Shown here one piece after another: positions 1-7,743 of a stretch of 25,964 nt of DNA (position 1 is its first letter; each line of letters starts with the position of its first letter). Made by a program: the position numbers and the translations under genes. The notes beneath the pieces were generated by a model, which made no database searches, was not told where the DNA came from, and saw only the letters and a list, made by a program, of their open reading frames with translations. The DNA lies in assembly GCA_910588935.1 (NCBI GenBank), contig CAJUSM010000041.1, positions 1 through 25,964 of the forward strand, given 5' to 3'. This DNA is from an uncultured Oscillospiraceae bacterium. Its GTDB lineage: Bacteria; Bacillota; Clostridia; Oscillospirales; Acutalibacteraceae.

Positions 1-1114
1 CCACGTTGGAAATCAGCTCCGCCATGCCAATGCCTGCGCCTACCCCCAAAAGGCCGCCTAGGCTGGTGAGCACTGCCGCCTCGGTGAGAAACTGCCACAA
101 AATCCGGCTCTTTTTTGCGCCAATGGCTTTTTTCAAGCCGATCTCCCGGGTACGCTCGGTAACAGACACCAGCATAATATTCATTACGCCAATGCCGCCC
201 ACCAGCAGAGAGATGCTGGCAATCCACACCAGCTGCTGGTTGGTGGCGTTGCTCAGGTCCTGGAGCTCCTTGGCCTTTTCCAGGGTATCCTCTGCCTTAT
301 AGCGGATTTTTTCGTTGGTAGCATAGGTGTTCAGCAAATCCTCCACCGCTTTGCCCACTGTGGACATGGCCTCGGTGTGGCTTACCTGCACCGCAATATC
401 CAAGGGCTCGTCATAGGAGAATATAGTGGGCCAAATTTCTTTGGGCAGGAAAATCGCGCCAGAGGTTTGGCTGCTCATATAGGTGTAGTATTCATCGATA
501 GAGTTGATCACTGGCTCAAACTTGGTGTTCAGCTCCACCACGCCCACAATAACCAGGGCAGTGGAATTGTACTCCAGGGTTTTCCCAATTGGGTCTTCAC
601 TTTGAAACACCAGCCGGGCCAGGTCGCTGTCTATAATAGCCACAGGCCGAAAATCGGTAGAATCCTTGGGCACAAACAGCCTGCCCCGCTTTAGCGAGTA
701 CCCGCAGGTGGTAAAGTAGGCATTGTCTACGCCAAAGGTAGGCGCGGAAACCGATGTGTTGCCATAATACAGATTGCTGCTGTAAGACCGCCGGGTATAG
801 GAAGCCGCGCTGACCACATCTGGCATTACGGAAATCTGCTCCATCAGGTCCTCTGTAACTGTTGGGACCCCGTCGGTGCTCAGGCCCATATTGGGGTCAT
901 ATAGATCGTTCCACTCGGTATAATAGAGCTGAATGCGGGTTAGGTTGTTCCCCGCGCCAATCAGGTTCTGCTTAATCTGCTCATTTGTCCCCTTAATGGT
1001 GGAGACAATGGAGATAATGGAAGCAATGCCAATGATAATGCCCAGCATGGTCAGAAAAGACCGGAGCTTATGGGCCCAAATTCCCTGAAAGGACAGGCGT
1101 ATATTCTCGATCAC
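1..1114 (-). CDS. MacB/FtsX-type ABC transporter permease (3' end outside window)
   Basis: Membrane subunit of a MacB-like tripartite ABC exporter. About 371 N-terminal residues are visible and the C-terminus lies beyond the left edge. The sequence shows the family's N-terminal motif KLRSFLTMLGIIIGI (first membrane segment about residues 18-40). A roughly 240-residue extracytoplasmic MacB_PCD-like domain follows, then a second membrane segment (about 294-316) followed by VTERTREIGLKKAIGA, the conserved cytoplasmic coupling stretch, and the start of a third segment. The start is GTG, overlapping the TGA of the upstream adaptor gene as GTGA, so translation is probably coupled. A GGAGG lies 12 bases before it, which is rather long. 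It is the last visible gene of the efflux operon. MacB-type permeases work as mechanotransmitters with the ATPase and adaptor. The substrate cannot be told from the sequence. Confidence 0.93.
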   Translation of the reverse strand, partial: MIENIRLSFQGIWAHKLRSFLTMLGIIIGIASIISIVSTIKGTNEQIKQNLIGAGNNLTRIQLYYTEWNDLYDPNMGLSTDGVPTVTEDLMEQISVMPDVVSAASYTRRSYSSNLYYGNTSVSAPTFGVDNAYFTTCGYSLKRGRLFVPKDSTDFRPVAIIDSDLARLVFQSEDPIGKTLEYNSTALVIVGVVELNTKFEPVINSIDEYYTYMSSQTSGAIFLPKEIWPTIFSYDEPLDIAVQVSHTEAMSTVGKAVEDLLNTYATNEKIRYKAEDTLEKAKELQDLSNATNQQLVWIASISLLVGGIGVMNIMLVSVTERTREIGLKKAIGAKKSRILWQFLTEAAVLTSLGGLLGVGAGIGMAELISNV

Positions 1115-3324
1115 GGGATTACCACACCTCCCTCTCCGGTTTCTGTATAGATCTGGGTTCCTTCTGTCCCCTCATCCCCCACAGTGGAGGATTCTTCCCC
1201 CACCGCAGAGGAATCAGTTCCAAAATTCTCCTCGGGCAGGCCGTCTGGGCTTATGCCGTCTTCTGGCGTAACCACCATGCCGTCATCCGGGGCTGGGGTC
1301 AGCCCATCTTCTGGCAACACAGCGCCATCTTCCAGCAAGCCGCTGCTCACCGGGTCTTCCTCCAGGCCGTCGGGCCAGGGCTTCTCGCCCTCTGTGCCCT
1401 CCAGCACCACCCGCACGCCTTCCCTTACATCTGGCCCGTAGGGGAAAGCCACAAAGTCATCGTAGGTAAGGCCAGACTTAATTTCCATATTCTGGCCGCC
1501 CCAAATGGCCTTGCCCACCAGAACATACTGCTTTACCAGCCGGTTGTTTTTGCCGGCTTTCATCACATAGTAGCCAGAATCATCCTCCCGCAGGTAGGGC
1601 CTTTGCAGGTACAGCCCTTCGGCAGAGGTGGTGTCCTGTACGTCCATGGTGATATCCACGTAATTGTAATCATTGGCGGTCAGGCTGTCGTCTGGATTTT
1701 GAATAACCCCTGTAAACTCATAGCTGGAGCTGTTGGGGTTGCTCTCGCCCCCAAAGTAGCCTCCCTCCTGCTCCGCGGGGTAATCAGAGATGGAGACAAT
1801 TTGGGCGCTGTAGGTTTGGCCGGTCATCCAGGAATTCACGGTGATTGTATCCCCCACATTCACGCTGCCCAGCCAGGCCTCGCTGATGGTGCCGGACACA
1901 TAGTATTGCTGTTCGCCAGAAACTACCAGCAGGGGCTTGTTCTCCGCCAGGGCGGTGTCCAAATCTACCAAAGAGGTTACCTGGCCGTCCATGGTGCTGA
2001 GCACGGTGGAATTTTCCAAGGCCCGCTTGGCCTTCTCCAGATCCAGATTGGCCTGCTTTAGATCATGCTGGAAATTGGTGATCTCCCGCTTCTTTTCTTT
2101 AATCATCTGGTTCAGCTCAGCGCTTGTATAGCCCATATCATTATAATTGTTGCTGGGCGTGGCGCTGGGCTTGGGGGTATTAGTGGGCTTAGGCGTGGGG
2201 GTTGCCCCCTTGGGCTGGGGCTCCACGATGCCGCCGGCCACAATGTCTCCTGCTGTCATCCCGTTGAACAGGCCGTTCAGGGTAAGGGCGGCGGAGTAAT
2301 TGGTGCCGTCTATTTTTAGGGAGGAGACCAGGTTGCCATAATTGGAGTTTTGCTCCCGCACCTCAAACACTGCCGCAAAGGGAGACACCAGCTTGGTGCC
2401 GGGCTCTGGAGATTCCTGGGCAAAACCGTTTTCCCCAACCTGGTCAGGGTTGGTTACGGTTTCGCCCCCTGCCTCATCCTCTTTTTCCATTTCCCCCACA
2501 TCCTCCCCTTCCGCAGTCCACTCCATCTGGCTGCCCGGATCCTCTGTGGCATCGGGCTCCTCTGGGGTGGGCTCTGGGGTAGGCTGGGCTGTGGGTTCCG
2601 GCGTGGGTGTGGTTGCGTTATCCAACCCCAGCATGTGCCGGAAAAAGGCGGGGGTTAGGGCATACCCATTTTTGCACAGGAACACATAGGGGTCGTCTGT
2701 CGTGCCCGTGCCCTTATAAGGGATAGAGTCCAAGTCCAGCTGGCTATAAACCCCCACGTCTGGGGTAGGTATGGGGCTGTTGCTGGGGGTTGGTGTTTTG
2801 GTGGGGCTGGGTTTGGGCGTCTTGGTGGCGGCAGGGGTTCGGGTGGGCCGGGGGGTAGAGGTGGAGGAAGAGCCCGGCTTCCGGGTAGGCCGAGGGGTGG
2901 AATTGGAGGCAGGCCTGGTATTCTGTAGCTTTTTCAGCTGGCGCTGGGCCTCGTCAATTTTTACGTCTACCTGCTTTACCTCAATCTCCTTGGCCTCTAC
3001 ATCCAGCTCCAAAGAGGTTTTATCGTATTGAAGCAGCGGTGTGCCAATGCTCACCTGCTGGCCCTCGGTGACAAACACCTCGCTAATGGTTTTCTCGCTG
3101 TCTGGATAAAGCTGCTGCACATAGTCGGAGACAATTTGGCCTGAGGTGGAGATCTGGTCGCCCCAGTAGCTTTCTGCCACATTGCCCACAGGCAGAACAT
3201 TTACGGTTTTCTGATCGTTTCGGTACTGTATATATAGGCAAACACCCAAAATGATTCCGGCAACAATAGCTCCCGCAATCCCCAGGGCAATTAAGCGCTT
3301 GCGCATATTGGCCTTATTGTTCAT
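1111..3324 (-). CDS. HlyD/MacA-type efflux adaptor with long T/P-rich insertion
   Basis: Periplasmic-adaptor-type (membrane fusion) protein, 737 residues against roughly 350-450 for usual family members. Order: one membrane anchor (about 11-31), first lipoyl half (about 75-105), first coiled-coil helix (about 105-135), then an insertion of about 260 residues, second helix (about 400-440), second lipoyl half containing STMDGQVTSL (about 443-452), beta-barrel and membrane-proximal domains (about 470-645), and an acidic Gly/Pro/Glu-rich tail (645-737). The insertion has three Thr/Pro-rich linkers (about 137-189, 238-262 and 372-392) around two possibly folded pieces (190-236 and 306-372) and an acidic stretch. 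It overlaps the ATPase gene by 11 bp and the permease by 4 bp. In Gram-negatives the hairpin tip contacts TolC. Here there is presumably no outer membrane, so the insertion may span or bind the cell wall (inference). Confidence 0.9.
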   Translation of the reverse strand: MNNKANMRKRLIALGIAGAIVAGIILGVCLYIQYRNDQKTVNVLPVGNVAESYWGDQISTSGQIVSDYVQQLYPDSEKTISEVFVTEGQQVSIGTPLLQYDKTSLELDVEAKEIEVKQVDVKIDEAQRQLKKLQNTRPASNSTPRPTRKPGSSSTSTPRPTRTPAATKTPKPSPTKTPTPSNSPIPTPDVGVYSQLDLDSIPYKGTGTTDDPYVFLCKNGYALTPAFFRHMLGLDNATTPTPEPTAQPTPEPTPEEPDATEDPGSQMEWTAEGEDVGEMEKEDEAGGETVTNPDQVGENGFAQESPEPGTKLVSPFAAVFEVREQNSNYGNLVSSLKIDGTNYSAALTLNGLFNGMTAGDIVAGGIVEPQPKGATPTPKPTNTPKPSATPSNNYNDMGYTSAELNQMIKEKKREITNFQHDLKQANLDLEKAKRALENSTVLSTMDGQVTSLVDLDTALAENKPLLVVSGEQQYYVSGTISEAWLGSVNVGDTITVNSWMTGQTYSAQIVSISDYPAEQEGGYFGGESNPNSSSYEFTGVIQNPDDSLTANDYNYVDITMDVQDTTSAEGLYLQRPYLREDDSGYYVMKAGKNNRLVKQYVLVGKAIWGGQNMEIKSGLTYDDFVAFPYGPDVREGVRVVLEGTEGEKPWPDGLEEDPVSSGLLEDGAVLPEDGLTPAPDDGMVVTPEDGISPDGLPEENFGTDSSAVGEESSTVGDEGTEGTQIYTETGEGGVVIP

Positions 3325-4681
3325 CGGACGATTCCTCCCTGTTCTCGGGTGTGCCGTCCCGTTCTTCTGAGAGCTTTTTCAGCTGGCGCTCCAGGGCCTC
3401 GATAATGGATTTGCCGCTGATGGGCTGGGCAAAAGACCGATCCTCCCCGGCATTTTCCGGGGTGCTCTTTTGGGGAGCCTCTTTTCCCTTTAGGGTCTGG
3501 TCAGCAGGGGCAGGCCTGGCCACAGGCGGCTGGGTTGACCGGCCCTTATTCTCCGGCTTTGGATTCTTGGGCCTTTTCCCCTGGCCCTCCTTTGCCTGGG
3601 CATTTTCTGGCCGGGGCTTAGGTTTCCGGCTGCCCTCTGGGGGCCGGCCAGGCTCCTGCTTTTCCTTCAAAGGCTTTTGCCGAGGCTCCAGCCTAGAATA
3701 CACCTGTTCCTCCTGGGGCACGGCAGGCCGGGCCGGCGGGCTGCCGCCAGGCTTTCCGGCGGGCCTTTCCCCTTGGCGGGGGGCGGTTTTCTCTGGCCTG
3801 CGTTCAGGGGCCTGCTGGGCAGGCTTTTGGCCTTTGGAAGGCCTGGCTTCCCCTGCCTTGCTTCTCTCCAAAGGCGCCGCCGGCCCACTGCCGGCGGCAG
3901 AGGGAGAGCGGGGAACAATAGGCGGCTGGGGCTTTGGCTGCCGGGTCAGGCCGCCTGCCGGCGGAACGGCAGAGAACTCTGGCTTAGGGGCGGGCCTCTC
4001 CCGCCGGACCCCGCCTCCATCCACCAAAAGGCCGTCTCGAATGTGAAGGGTGCGCTTGGCATGGGCAGCGATTTCCGGCTCGTGGGTAATCATAACAATG
4101 GTAACGCCCTCTTCGTTCAGCCGGCGAAAAATTTCCATAATCTGTTCCCCAGACTTGGTGTCCAGGGCGCCGGTGGGCTCATCGGCCAGCAGAATTTTCG
4201 GGCTGTTTACAATGGCCCGGGCAATGGCCACCCGCTGGCACTGGCCGCCGGAGAGCTGGGTAGGCTTAAACTCTGTACGGTCCCCCAGACCCACCCGTTC
4301 CAGGGCCTTTCGGGCAATCTCCATTCGCTCCCGCCGGCGCACCCCGGCGTACAGCAGGGGCAGGGCCACATTGTCTATGGCAGACTGCCGGGAGAGCAGG
4401 TAAAAGCTCTGAAACACAAAGCCTATGCTGTGCAGCCGCACCTCAGACATCCGCTTTTCGCTGACCTGGGCAATGTCCTCTCCCTCCAGGATATATTCCC
4501 CGGAGCTGGGATTGTCCAGGCAGCCGATAATATTCATCAGGGTGGTTTTTCCCGAGCCAGAGGGGCCCATAATTGCCAGGTACTCCCCCTCTGCTACAGA
4601 AAGGGAAATGCCGTTGAGCACCGGAACCTCCAGCTTGCCCTGAAGATAGGTTTTGTTAATGTCCCGCAGTTCAAGCATCAT
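3314..4681 (-). CDS. MacB/LolD-type ABC transporter ATPase with 230-residue disordered tail
   Basis: Cytoplasmic ATPase of the exporter. The first 225 residues form a complete nucleotide-binding domain: Walker A GPSGSGKT (39-46), Q-loop Gln91, signature LSGGQ (143-147), Walker B ILLADE (163-168), D-loop GALD (171-174) and switch His200. Proteins of this family normally end near residue 225-240. This one goes on to 455 with a Pro/Lys/Arg/Glu/Gln-rich, low-complexity tail and a short final helix-like piece (SIIEALERQLKKLSEE). The start lies in ATGATG, where the TGA of the upstream adaptor overlaps, so the two are coupled. The second ATG (4678) is equally possible. The tail is in frame with no break, so it is not an obvious sequencing artefact. 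Its role is unknown. Confidence 0.94.
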   Translation of the reverse strand: MMLELRDINKTYLQGKLEVPVLNGISLSVAEGEYLAIMGPSGSGKTTLMNIIGCLDNPSSGEYILEGEDIAQVSEKRMSEVRLHSIGFVFQSFYLLSRQSAIDNVALPLLYAGVRRRERMEIARKALERVGLGDRTEFKPTQLSGGQCQRVAIARAIVNSPKILLADEPTGALDTKSGEQIMEIFRRLNEEGVTIVMITHEPEIAAHAKRTLHIRDGLLVDGGGVRRERPAPKPEFSAVPPAGGLTRQPKPQPPIVPRSPSAAGSGPAAPLERSKAGEARPSKGQKPAQQAPERRPEKTAPRQGERPAGKPGGSPPARPAVPQEEQVYSRLEPRQKPLKEKQEPGRPPEGSRKPKPRPENAQAKEGQGKRPKNPKPENKGRSTQPPVARPAPADQTLKGKEAPQKSTPENAGEDRSFAQPISGKSIIEALERQLKKLSEERDGTPENREESSDEQ

Positions 4682-6132
4682 GGCAGAATCTCCTCTGCGC
4701 TCGCCTCGGGCGTAACGCCCGCCCCGGTATCCTCTCCCTGGCTCTCTCCCGTCAGGCCAGATTCATAGAGGCCGGCGCCGTCTTCGCCGCCCTCCGGCGT
4801 CACGGTCCCGTCCAAACCAGGATCCACCGCGCCGGGGTCTGTCAGGCCAGGGTCTACCATGCCAGGATCTACCATGCCGTCATCCAAGCCCGGCTCCACA
4901 GAGTTCATAGCGTCGTCTGGCAGCACCTGGGCGCTGGCGTCTGTGGTAGTGGGGCCGCCGGGCACCAGGTCCTCTCCCGGATAGGCGATAAAGTCGGAGG
5001 CCTCCAGCCCGCTGACAATTTCATACAGATCCTCCTGCTGGTCGTAGGTGCCCAGCATAATGGCCCGCTTTTCCAGCTTCTCCTCCGCGTCCCTGGCCCA
5101 TACATAGCTGCCGGAGTCGTCGCTGACCACATAGGCCGCGGGCAGCCAGATGCCGGCCCGGGCCGCGGCGCCGGTGCTGGGCTCGATATATACATGCTGG
5201 CCCAAAATCAGCCCGTCCAGGCTGCTTAGGGTTACATAGAAGTTGTATTTGGAGCTCTGCTCCCCAGAATCCATGCCTCCATAATAATTATTGTTCTGAA
5301 TGGGCTCGAACACAATAGAGCTGATGGTCCCCGGCCAAGTGGCGTTGGGGTCTACGCGAGAGCGCACCGTAACAGCCTGGCCCTCGGCAATAGAGCCGGC
5401 GTTCATTTCAGAGATAATCCCCTTAATCCGGAAATCGCCGGAGGAGAGGATGCTCATAAAGGGCGACGGCTGGCCGCTGGAATCGGTTTTTGGGGTAATA
5501 TTTATTTCCTTTACAATACCCGCCACCTCCGAGTAGACCTCGGCGTTTTCCAAAGAGTCCTTCAGCTTATCCAGCTCGTTCTGCTTCACAGACTTATTGT
5601 ACTGCTCGCTGTTGATCTGGTGCTCTACAGACTGGATTTGCACGGTGTAGGAGTACTGCTCGTCAGAGCTGGCTTTTTTCTTCTCGTCCTCCAGGGTTTT
5701 CTTCTGGTCCTGCAGGGTGGTAATGTTGTTGGTAATCCCCTCCAGGTCCAGCTCCGCCTGCTGAATAGACAAATTCATCTCCTCGGTATCGTAGGCAAAC
5801 AGGGCGTCTCCCACGTTTACCGTGTCTCCCTCAGAGACCAGAACCTGGTCCACCGTGCGGGACTCGTCCTTATTGATTTTCGTAATCTGCTGGGGCTCCA
5901 CCAGCCCGGAGTACCTGGGGTTGGTGTCCAGGTAAATGCCGGCAATGGAGGCCACGGAATTCACATAAACCGGCGAAGCGTCCTTGGCGGCCAAATAGCC
6001 CCTAAGCCAGAAAAACCAGACGCAAAAGCCAATAATCACCAAGGCCCCTACCGTGCCGCCGGCAGCAATGGCTACCTGCTTTTTATCCAAGGGCTTTTTC
6101 CCGTGTTTCTGATTTGCAGTTTTATTTTCCAT
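4678..6132 (-). CDS. HlyD/MacA-type efflux adaptor, first gene of the operon
   Basis: Membrane fusion protein of 484 residues. It has a basic N-terminus, one membrane anchor (about 19-43), a lipoyl half with VLVSEGDTVNVGDALFAYD (about 97-115), a coiled-coil hairpin (about 116-195) and a second lipoyl half AEVYSEVAGIVKEI (about 197-210). A beta-barrel region and membrane-proximal domain follow up to about 390. The end is an acidic tail with near-repeats of VDPG (about 418-440). It shares architecture with the second adaptor of the same operon but lacks the large hairpin insertion. A GAGGAG lies 11 bases before the ATG. Two different adaptors around one ATPase suggest a hetero-oligomeric adaptor ring or alternative partners (inference). 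Confidence 0.9.
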   Translation of the reverse strand: MENKTANQKHGKKPLDKKQVAIAAGGTVGALVIIGFCVWFFWLRGYLAAKDASPVYVNSVASIAGIYLDTNPRYSGLVEPQQITKINKDESRTVDQVLVSEGDTVNVGDALFAYDTEEMNLSIQQAELDLEGITNNITTLQDQKKTLEDEKKKASSDEQYSYTVQIQSVEHQINSEQYNKSVKQNELDKLKDSLENAEVYSEVAGIVKEINITPKTDSSGQPSPFMSILSSGDFRIKGIISEMNAGSIAEGQAVTVRSRVDPNATWPGTISSIVFEPIQNNNYYGGMDSGEQSSKYNFYVTLSSLDGLILGQHVYIEPSTGAAARAGIWLPAAYVVSDDSGSYVWARDAEEKLEKRAIMLGTYDQQEDLYEIVSGLEASDFIAYPGEDLVPGGPTTTDASAQVLPDDAMNSVEPGLDDGMVDPGMVDPGLTDPGAVDPGLDGTVTPEGGEDGAGLYESGLTGESQGEDTGAGVTPEASAEEILP

Positions 6133-6203
6133 AAGCAGATGCGCTCCTCAGTGTTCAGATAGAGTGTAGGGCATAAACAACCCATATTAATGAAACTAAG
6201 CTT

Positions 6204-6232
6204 ATTATACATCATTTAGTTGGCCATGGCAA
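6204..6232 (-). promoter_or_regulatory. Promoter of the efflux operon
   Basis: On the minus strand TTGCCA (6232-6227) and TATAAT (6209-6204) are separated by 17 bp, a good sigma-A-type promoter about 70 bp before the first adaptor gene. A short inverted repeat, GGCAA-N7-TTGCC (6228-6244), overlaps the -35 box and could be an operator, but it is too short to be sure. Confidence 0.7.
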
Positions 6233-6283
6233 CAGGTTTTTGCCTCTAGAAACTGAATTTATCGTGAACAAACCCGCAGATAT

Positions 6284-6312
6284 GGGGGTAGCCAGGCCCC
6301 AGGGCTATCCCC
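6284..6312. other. Hairpin upstream of the efflux promoter
   Basis: Inverted repeat GGGGGTAGCC (6284-6293) against GGCTATCCCC (6303-6312) with one wobble position and a 9-base loop. There is no good T-tract on either side, so it is not a convincing terminator. It lies about 50-80 bp upstream of the efflux promoter. The rest of the 6133-6470 gap holds only this, the promoter, a T/C-rich stretch and the terminator of the next gene. Confidence 0.35.
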
Positions 6313-6400
6313 CTTAGTATAAAAGAATCGTCAAAAACAGGGGATGGTTGCACCCAATTTCAATTTTTTCCATTTTTTCCGGCTTTCCCCGTTTTTCCGC

Positions 6401-6447
6401 AAAAAAAACAACAGGCGGGCAGCCCTAAAATCAGCCTCCCCCCTGTT
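6401..6447 (-). terminator. Terminator of the small barrel-protein gene
   Basis: Read on the minus strand, AACAGG (6447-6442) pairs with CCTGTT (6415-6410), with an imperfect G/C-rich inner stem. It is followed by eight T residues (6408-6401). It sits 24 bp after the stop codon of the gene at 6471-6791. Confidence 0.65.
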
Positions 6448-6470
6448 CTTGTTTCCCTTAAAAAACCAAT

Positions 6471-6791
6471 TTATCCCTGATTTTCCCTCTGGGTATAGTT
6501 CTTAACCCACTGGGAAATCAGGGCCCTGCAGGTATGCATTTGGATACAGGCATAGAAGTTTTTGGTTGCCTCCTTACCCTGCCCCACTGTGGTTCCGTTC
6601 TTCGCGTCTTCCTCGCTCTCCCATAGAACAAAATCGGTCCATGTATTGTCCTGAACAAAGTGTTCCCAGGAAATAAAGCCTTTTGCCTGAGAGATCACTT
6701 CATCGTGGAGCTTTTGTGTCCGCTCCATAAACTCCTCCGGGCTCACGCCCTTTTTTAGCTTGTAAGAGAAAATCCACGCTGTTTTTGCCAT
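6471..6791 (-). CDS. Small dimeric alpha-beta-barrel (ABM-like) protein
   Basis: Protein of 106 residues without signal peptide or membrane segment. The pattern (beta strand AWIFSYKLKKG, helix SPEEFMERTQKLHDEVI, strand GFISWEHF, strand DFVLWESEEDAKNG, C-terminal helix) fits the antibiotic-biosynthesis-monooxygenase/dimeric alpha-beta-barrel superfamily, which also includes many proteins of unknown role. No catalytic residue can be assigned. It has its own promoter (TTGACA, 18 bp, TAAAAT), an SD GGAGG six bases before the ATG and its own terminator, so it is probably a single-gene unit, divergent from rnhA. The fold call is from pattern recognition. The substrate is unknown. Confidence 0.8.
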   Translation of the reverse strand: MAKTAWIFSYKLKKGVSPEEFMERTQKLHDEVISQAKGFISWEHFVQDNTWTDFVLWESEEDAKNGTTVGQGKEATKNFYACIQMHTCRALISQWVKNYTQRENQG

Positions 6792-6819
6792 TCCGCCCCT
6801 CCGTTTCAGATTTTTTGAT

Positions 6820-6849
6820 ATTTTACCATGCCCCGGCAGTCCTTGTCAA
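6820..6849 (-). promoter_or_regulatory. Promoter of the small barrel-protein gene
   Basis: Minus-strand TTGACA (6849-6844) and TAAAAT (6825-6820) with an 18-bp spacer, about 30 bp before the start codon. It is divergent from the rnhA promoter, with roughly 57 bp between the two -35 boxes. Confidence 0.65.
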
Positions 6850-6905
6850 CGCGGCGCGCAGCTGGTGGCTTTGGGATTGGGGCACACCCCCTGCCCTAAT
6901 CCCCC

Positions 6906-6934
6906 TTGTCATCTCTCTCCCCTTCGGGTATAAT
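6906..6934 (+). promoter_or_regulatory. Promoter of rnhA
   Basis: TTGTCA (6906-6911) and a perfect TATAAT (6929-6934) with a 17-bp spacer, about 60 bp before the rnhA start. Confidence 0.75.
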
Positions 6935-6993
6935 GGCAAAAGCAGGCCGGCAAGCTCCCGCCTGCCAACATCCGGCAAAATCAGGAGGCAGTT

Positions 6994-7593
6994 ATGGCAA
7001 AAAAATTCTACGCAGTGCGGGTAGGCAAAGACGGCCCAGGAATTTACGAAACCTGGGAAGCCTGTAAAAAGCAGGTGTTTGGGGTAAACCGGGCGGTTTA
7101 CAAAAGCTTTCCCACCCGGGAAGAGGCCCAGGCCTTTCTTCTGGGCGGCGAAACCCAAAACCAAAAGCAGCTGGACGAAAGCTGGGCAGTGGCCTATGTA
7201 GATGGCAGCTACGACAAGCATACAGGAGACTTTGCCTGCGGGGCGGTGCTGTTCTGGCAGGGGGAGCAAATTGAGTTTTCCCAGCGGTTTACCCACCGAG
7301 AGCTCTCCCAAATGCACAATGTGGCAGGGGAGATTATGGGTGTGCTGCTGGTGCTCCGTTACTGCCTGGAGCACGGGGTGCCGGGGCTAGAAATTCATCA
7401 CGATTACGAGGGCCTGGCCTGCTGGGCGGACGGCAGCTGGAAAGCCAACAAACCTGGCACCCAGAGCTACGCGGCAGAGTGCCGCGCCGCAAAAGAAAAG
7501 CTAAAGCTGCAGTTTGTAAAGGTAAAGGGCCACTCTGGGGACCAATATAATGATATGGCGGACAGCCTGGCCAGAAAGGCCTTAGGGCTCTAA
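6994..7593 (+). CDS. rnhA: Ribonuclease HI with N-terminal hybrid-binding domain
   Basis: Cleaves the RNA strand of RNA-DNA hybrids. The first 50 residues (MAKKFYAVRVG through FPTREEAQAFL) are an RNase H1-type hybrid-binding domain like that of eukaryotic RNase H1 and caulimovirus viroplasmin. A linker leads to the catalytic domain (about 63-199). The four acidic residues can be placed: Asp70 in YVDGSY, Glu113 in AGEIMGV, Asp137 in HHDYEG and Asp190 in NDMADSLARKAL. His180 of VKGHSGD matches the flexible-loop histidine. Length (199 aa) fits the two-domain form. AGGAGG lies before the ATG. It has its own promoter and a strong terminator, so it is monocistronic. Confidence 0.96.
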   Translation: MAKKFYAVRVGKDGPGIYETWEACKKQVFGVNRAVYKSFPTREEAQAFLLGGETQNQKQLDESWAVAYVDGSYDKHTGDFACGAVLFWQGEQIEFSQRFTHRELSQMHNVAGEIMGVLLVLRYCLEHGVPGLEIHHDYEGLACWADGSWKANKPGTQSYAAECRAAKEKLKLQFVKVKGHSGDQYNDMADSLARKALGL

Positions 7594-7622
7594 GGGGCCC
7601 CTCTGCCTTTTGCAGCCGGCCC

Positions 7623-7647
7623 ATTTTCCGCCAAAAGGGCGGAAAAT
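7623..7647. other. Hairpin after rnhA
   Basis: Perfect inverted repeat ATTTTCCGCC / GGCGGAAAAT with a five-base loop, directly before the main terminator. Read on the plus strand it lacks a T-tract. It may act as an mRNA 3'-end stabiliser or as part of a tandem terminator. Confidence 0.5.
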
Positions 7648-7649
7648 GA

Positions 7650-7683
7650 AAAGGGCTCCTGGCACGCAGGAGCCCTTTCTTTT
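7650..7683. terminator. Bidirectional terminator between rnhA and the C-S lyase gene
   Basis: Perfect 12-bp stem AAAGGGCTCCTG (7650-7661) / CAGGAGCCCTTT (7667-7678) with a five-base loop. T-rich sequence follows on both strands (CTTTT on plus, TTTTCATTTT on minus). It serves the convergent genes on either side. Confidence 0.85.
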
Positions 7684-7710
7684 GATTTCGGGGCGGGCTT
7701 CCCCGAAATC
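7684..7710. other. Hairpin in the convergent intergenic region
   Basis: Perfect 10-bp stem GATTTCGGGG / CCCCGAAATC with a seven-base loop, directly adjoining the terminator. There is no T-tract on either strand. A further short GCCGGC repeat pair follows near 7715-7737. Confidence 0.5.
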
Positions 7711-7743
7711 ACTGGCCGGCGTCTGGGGAGATGCCGGCTTGTT

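Noticed and set aside
3351..4046. Long plus-strand frames opposite the efflux ATPase and adaptor genes
   Set aside because: They mirror the Pro/Gly-rich bias of the real minus-strand genes, have no SD and show no family motif.
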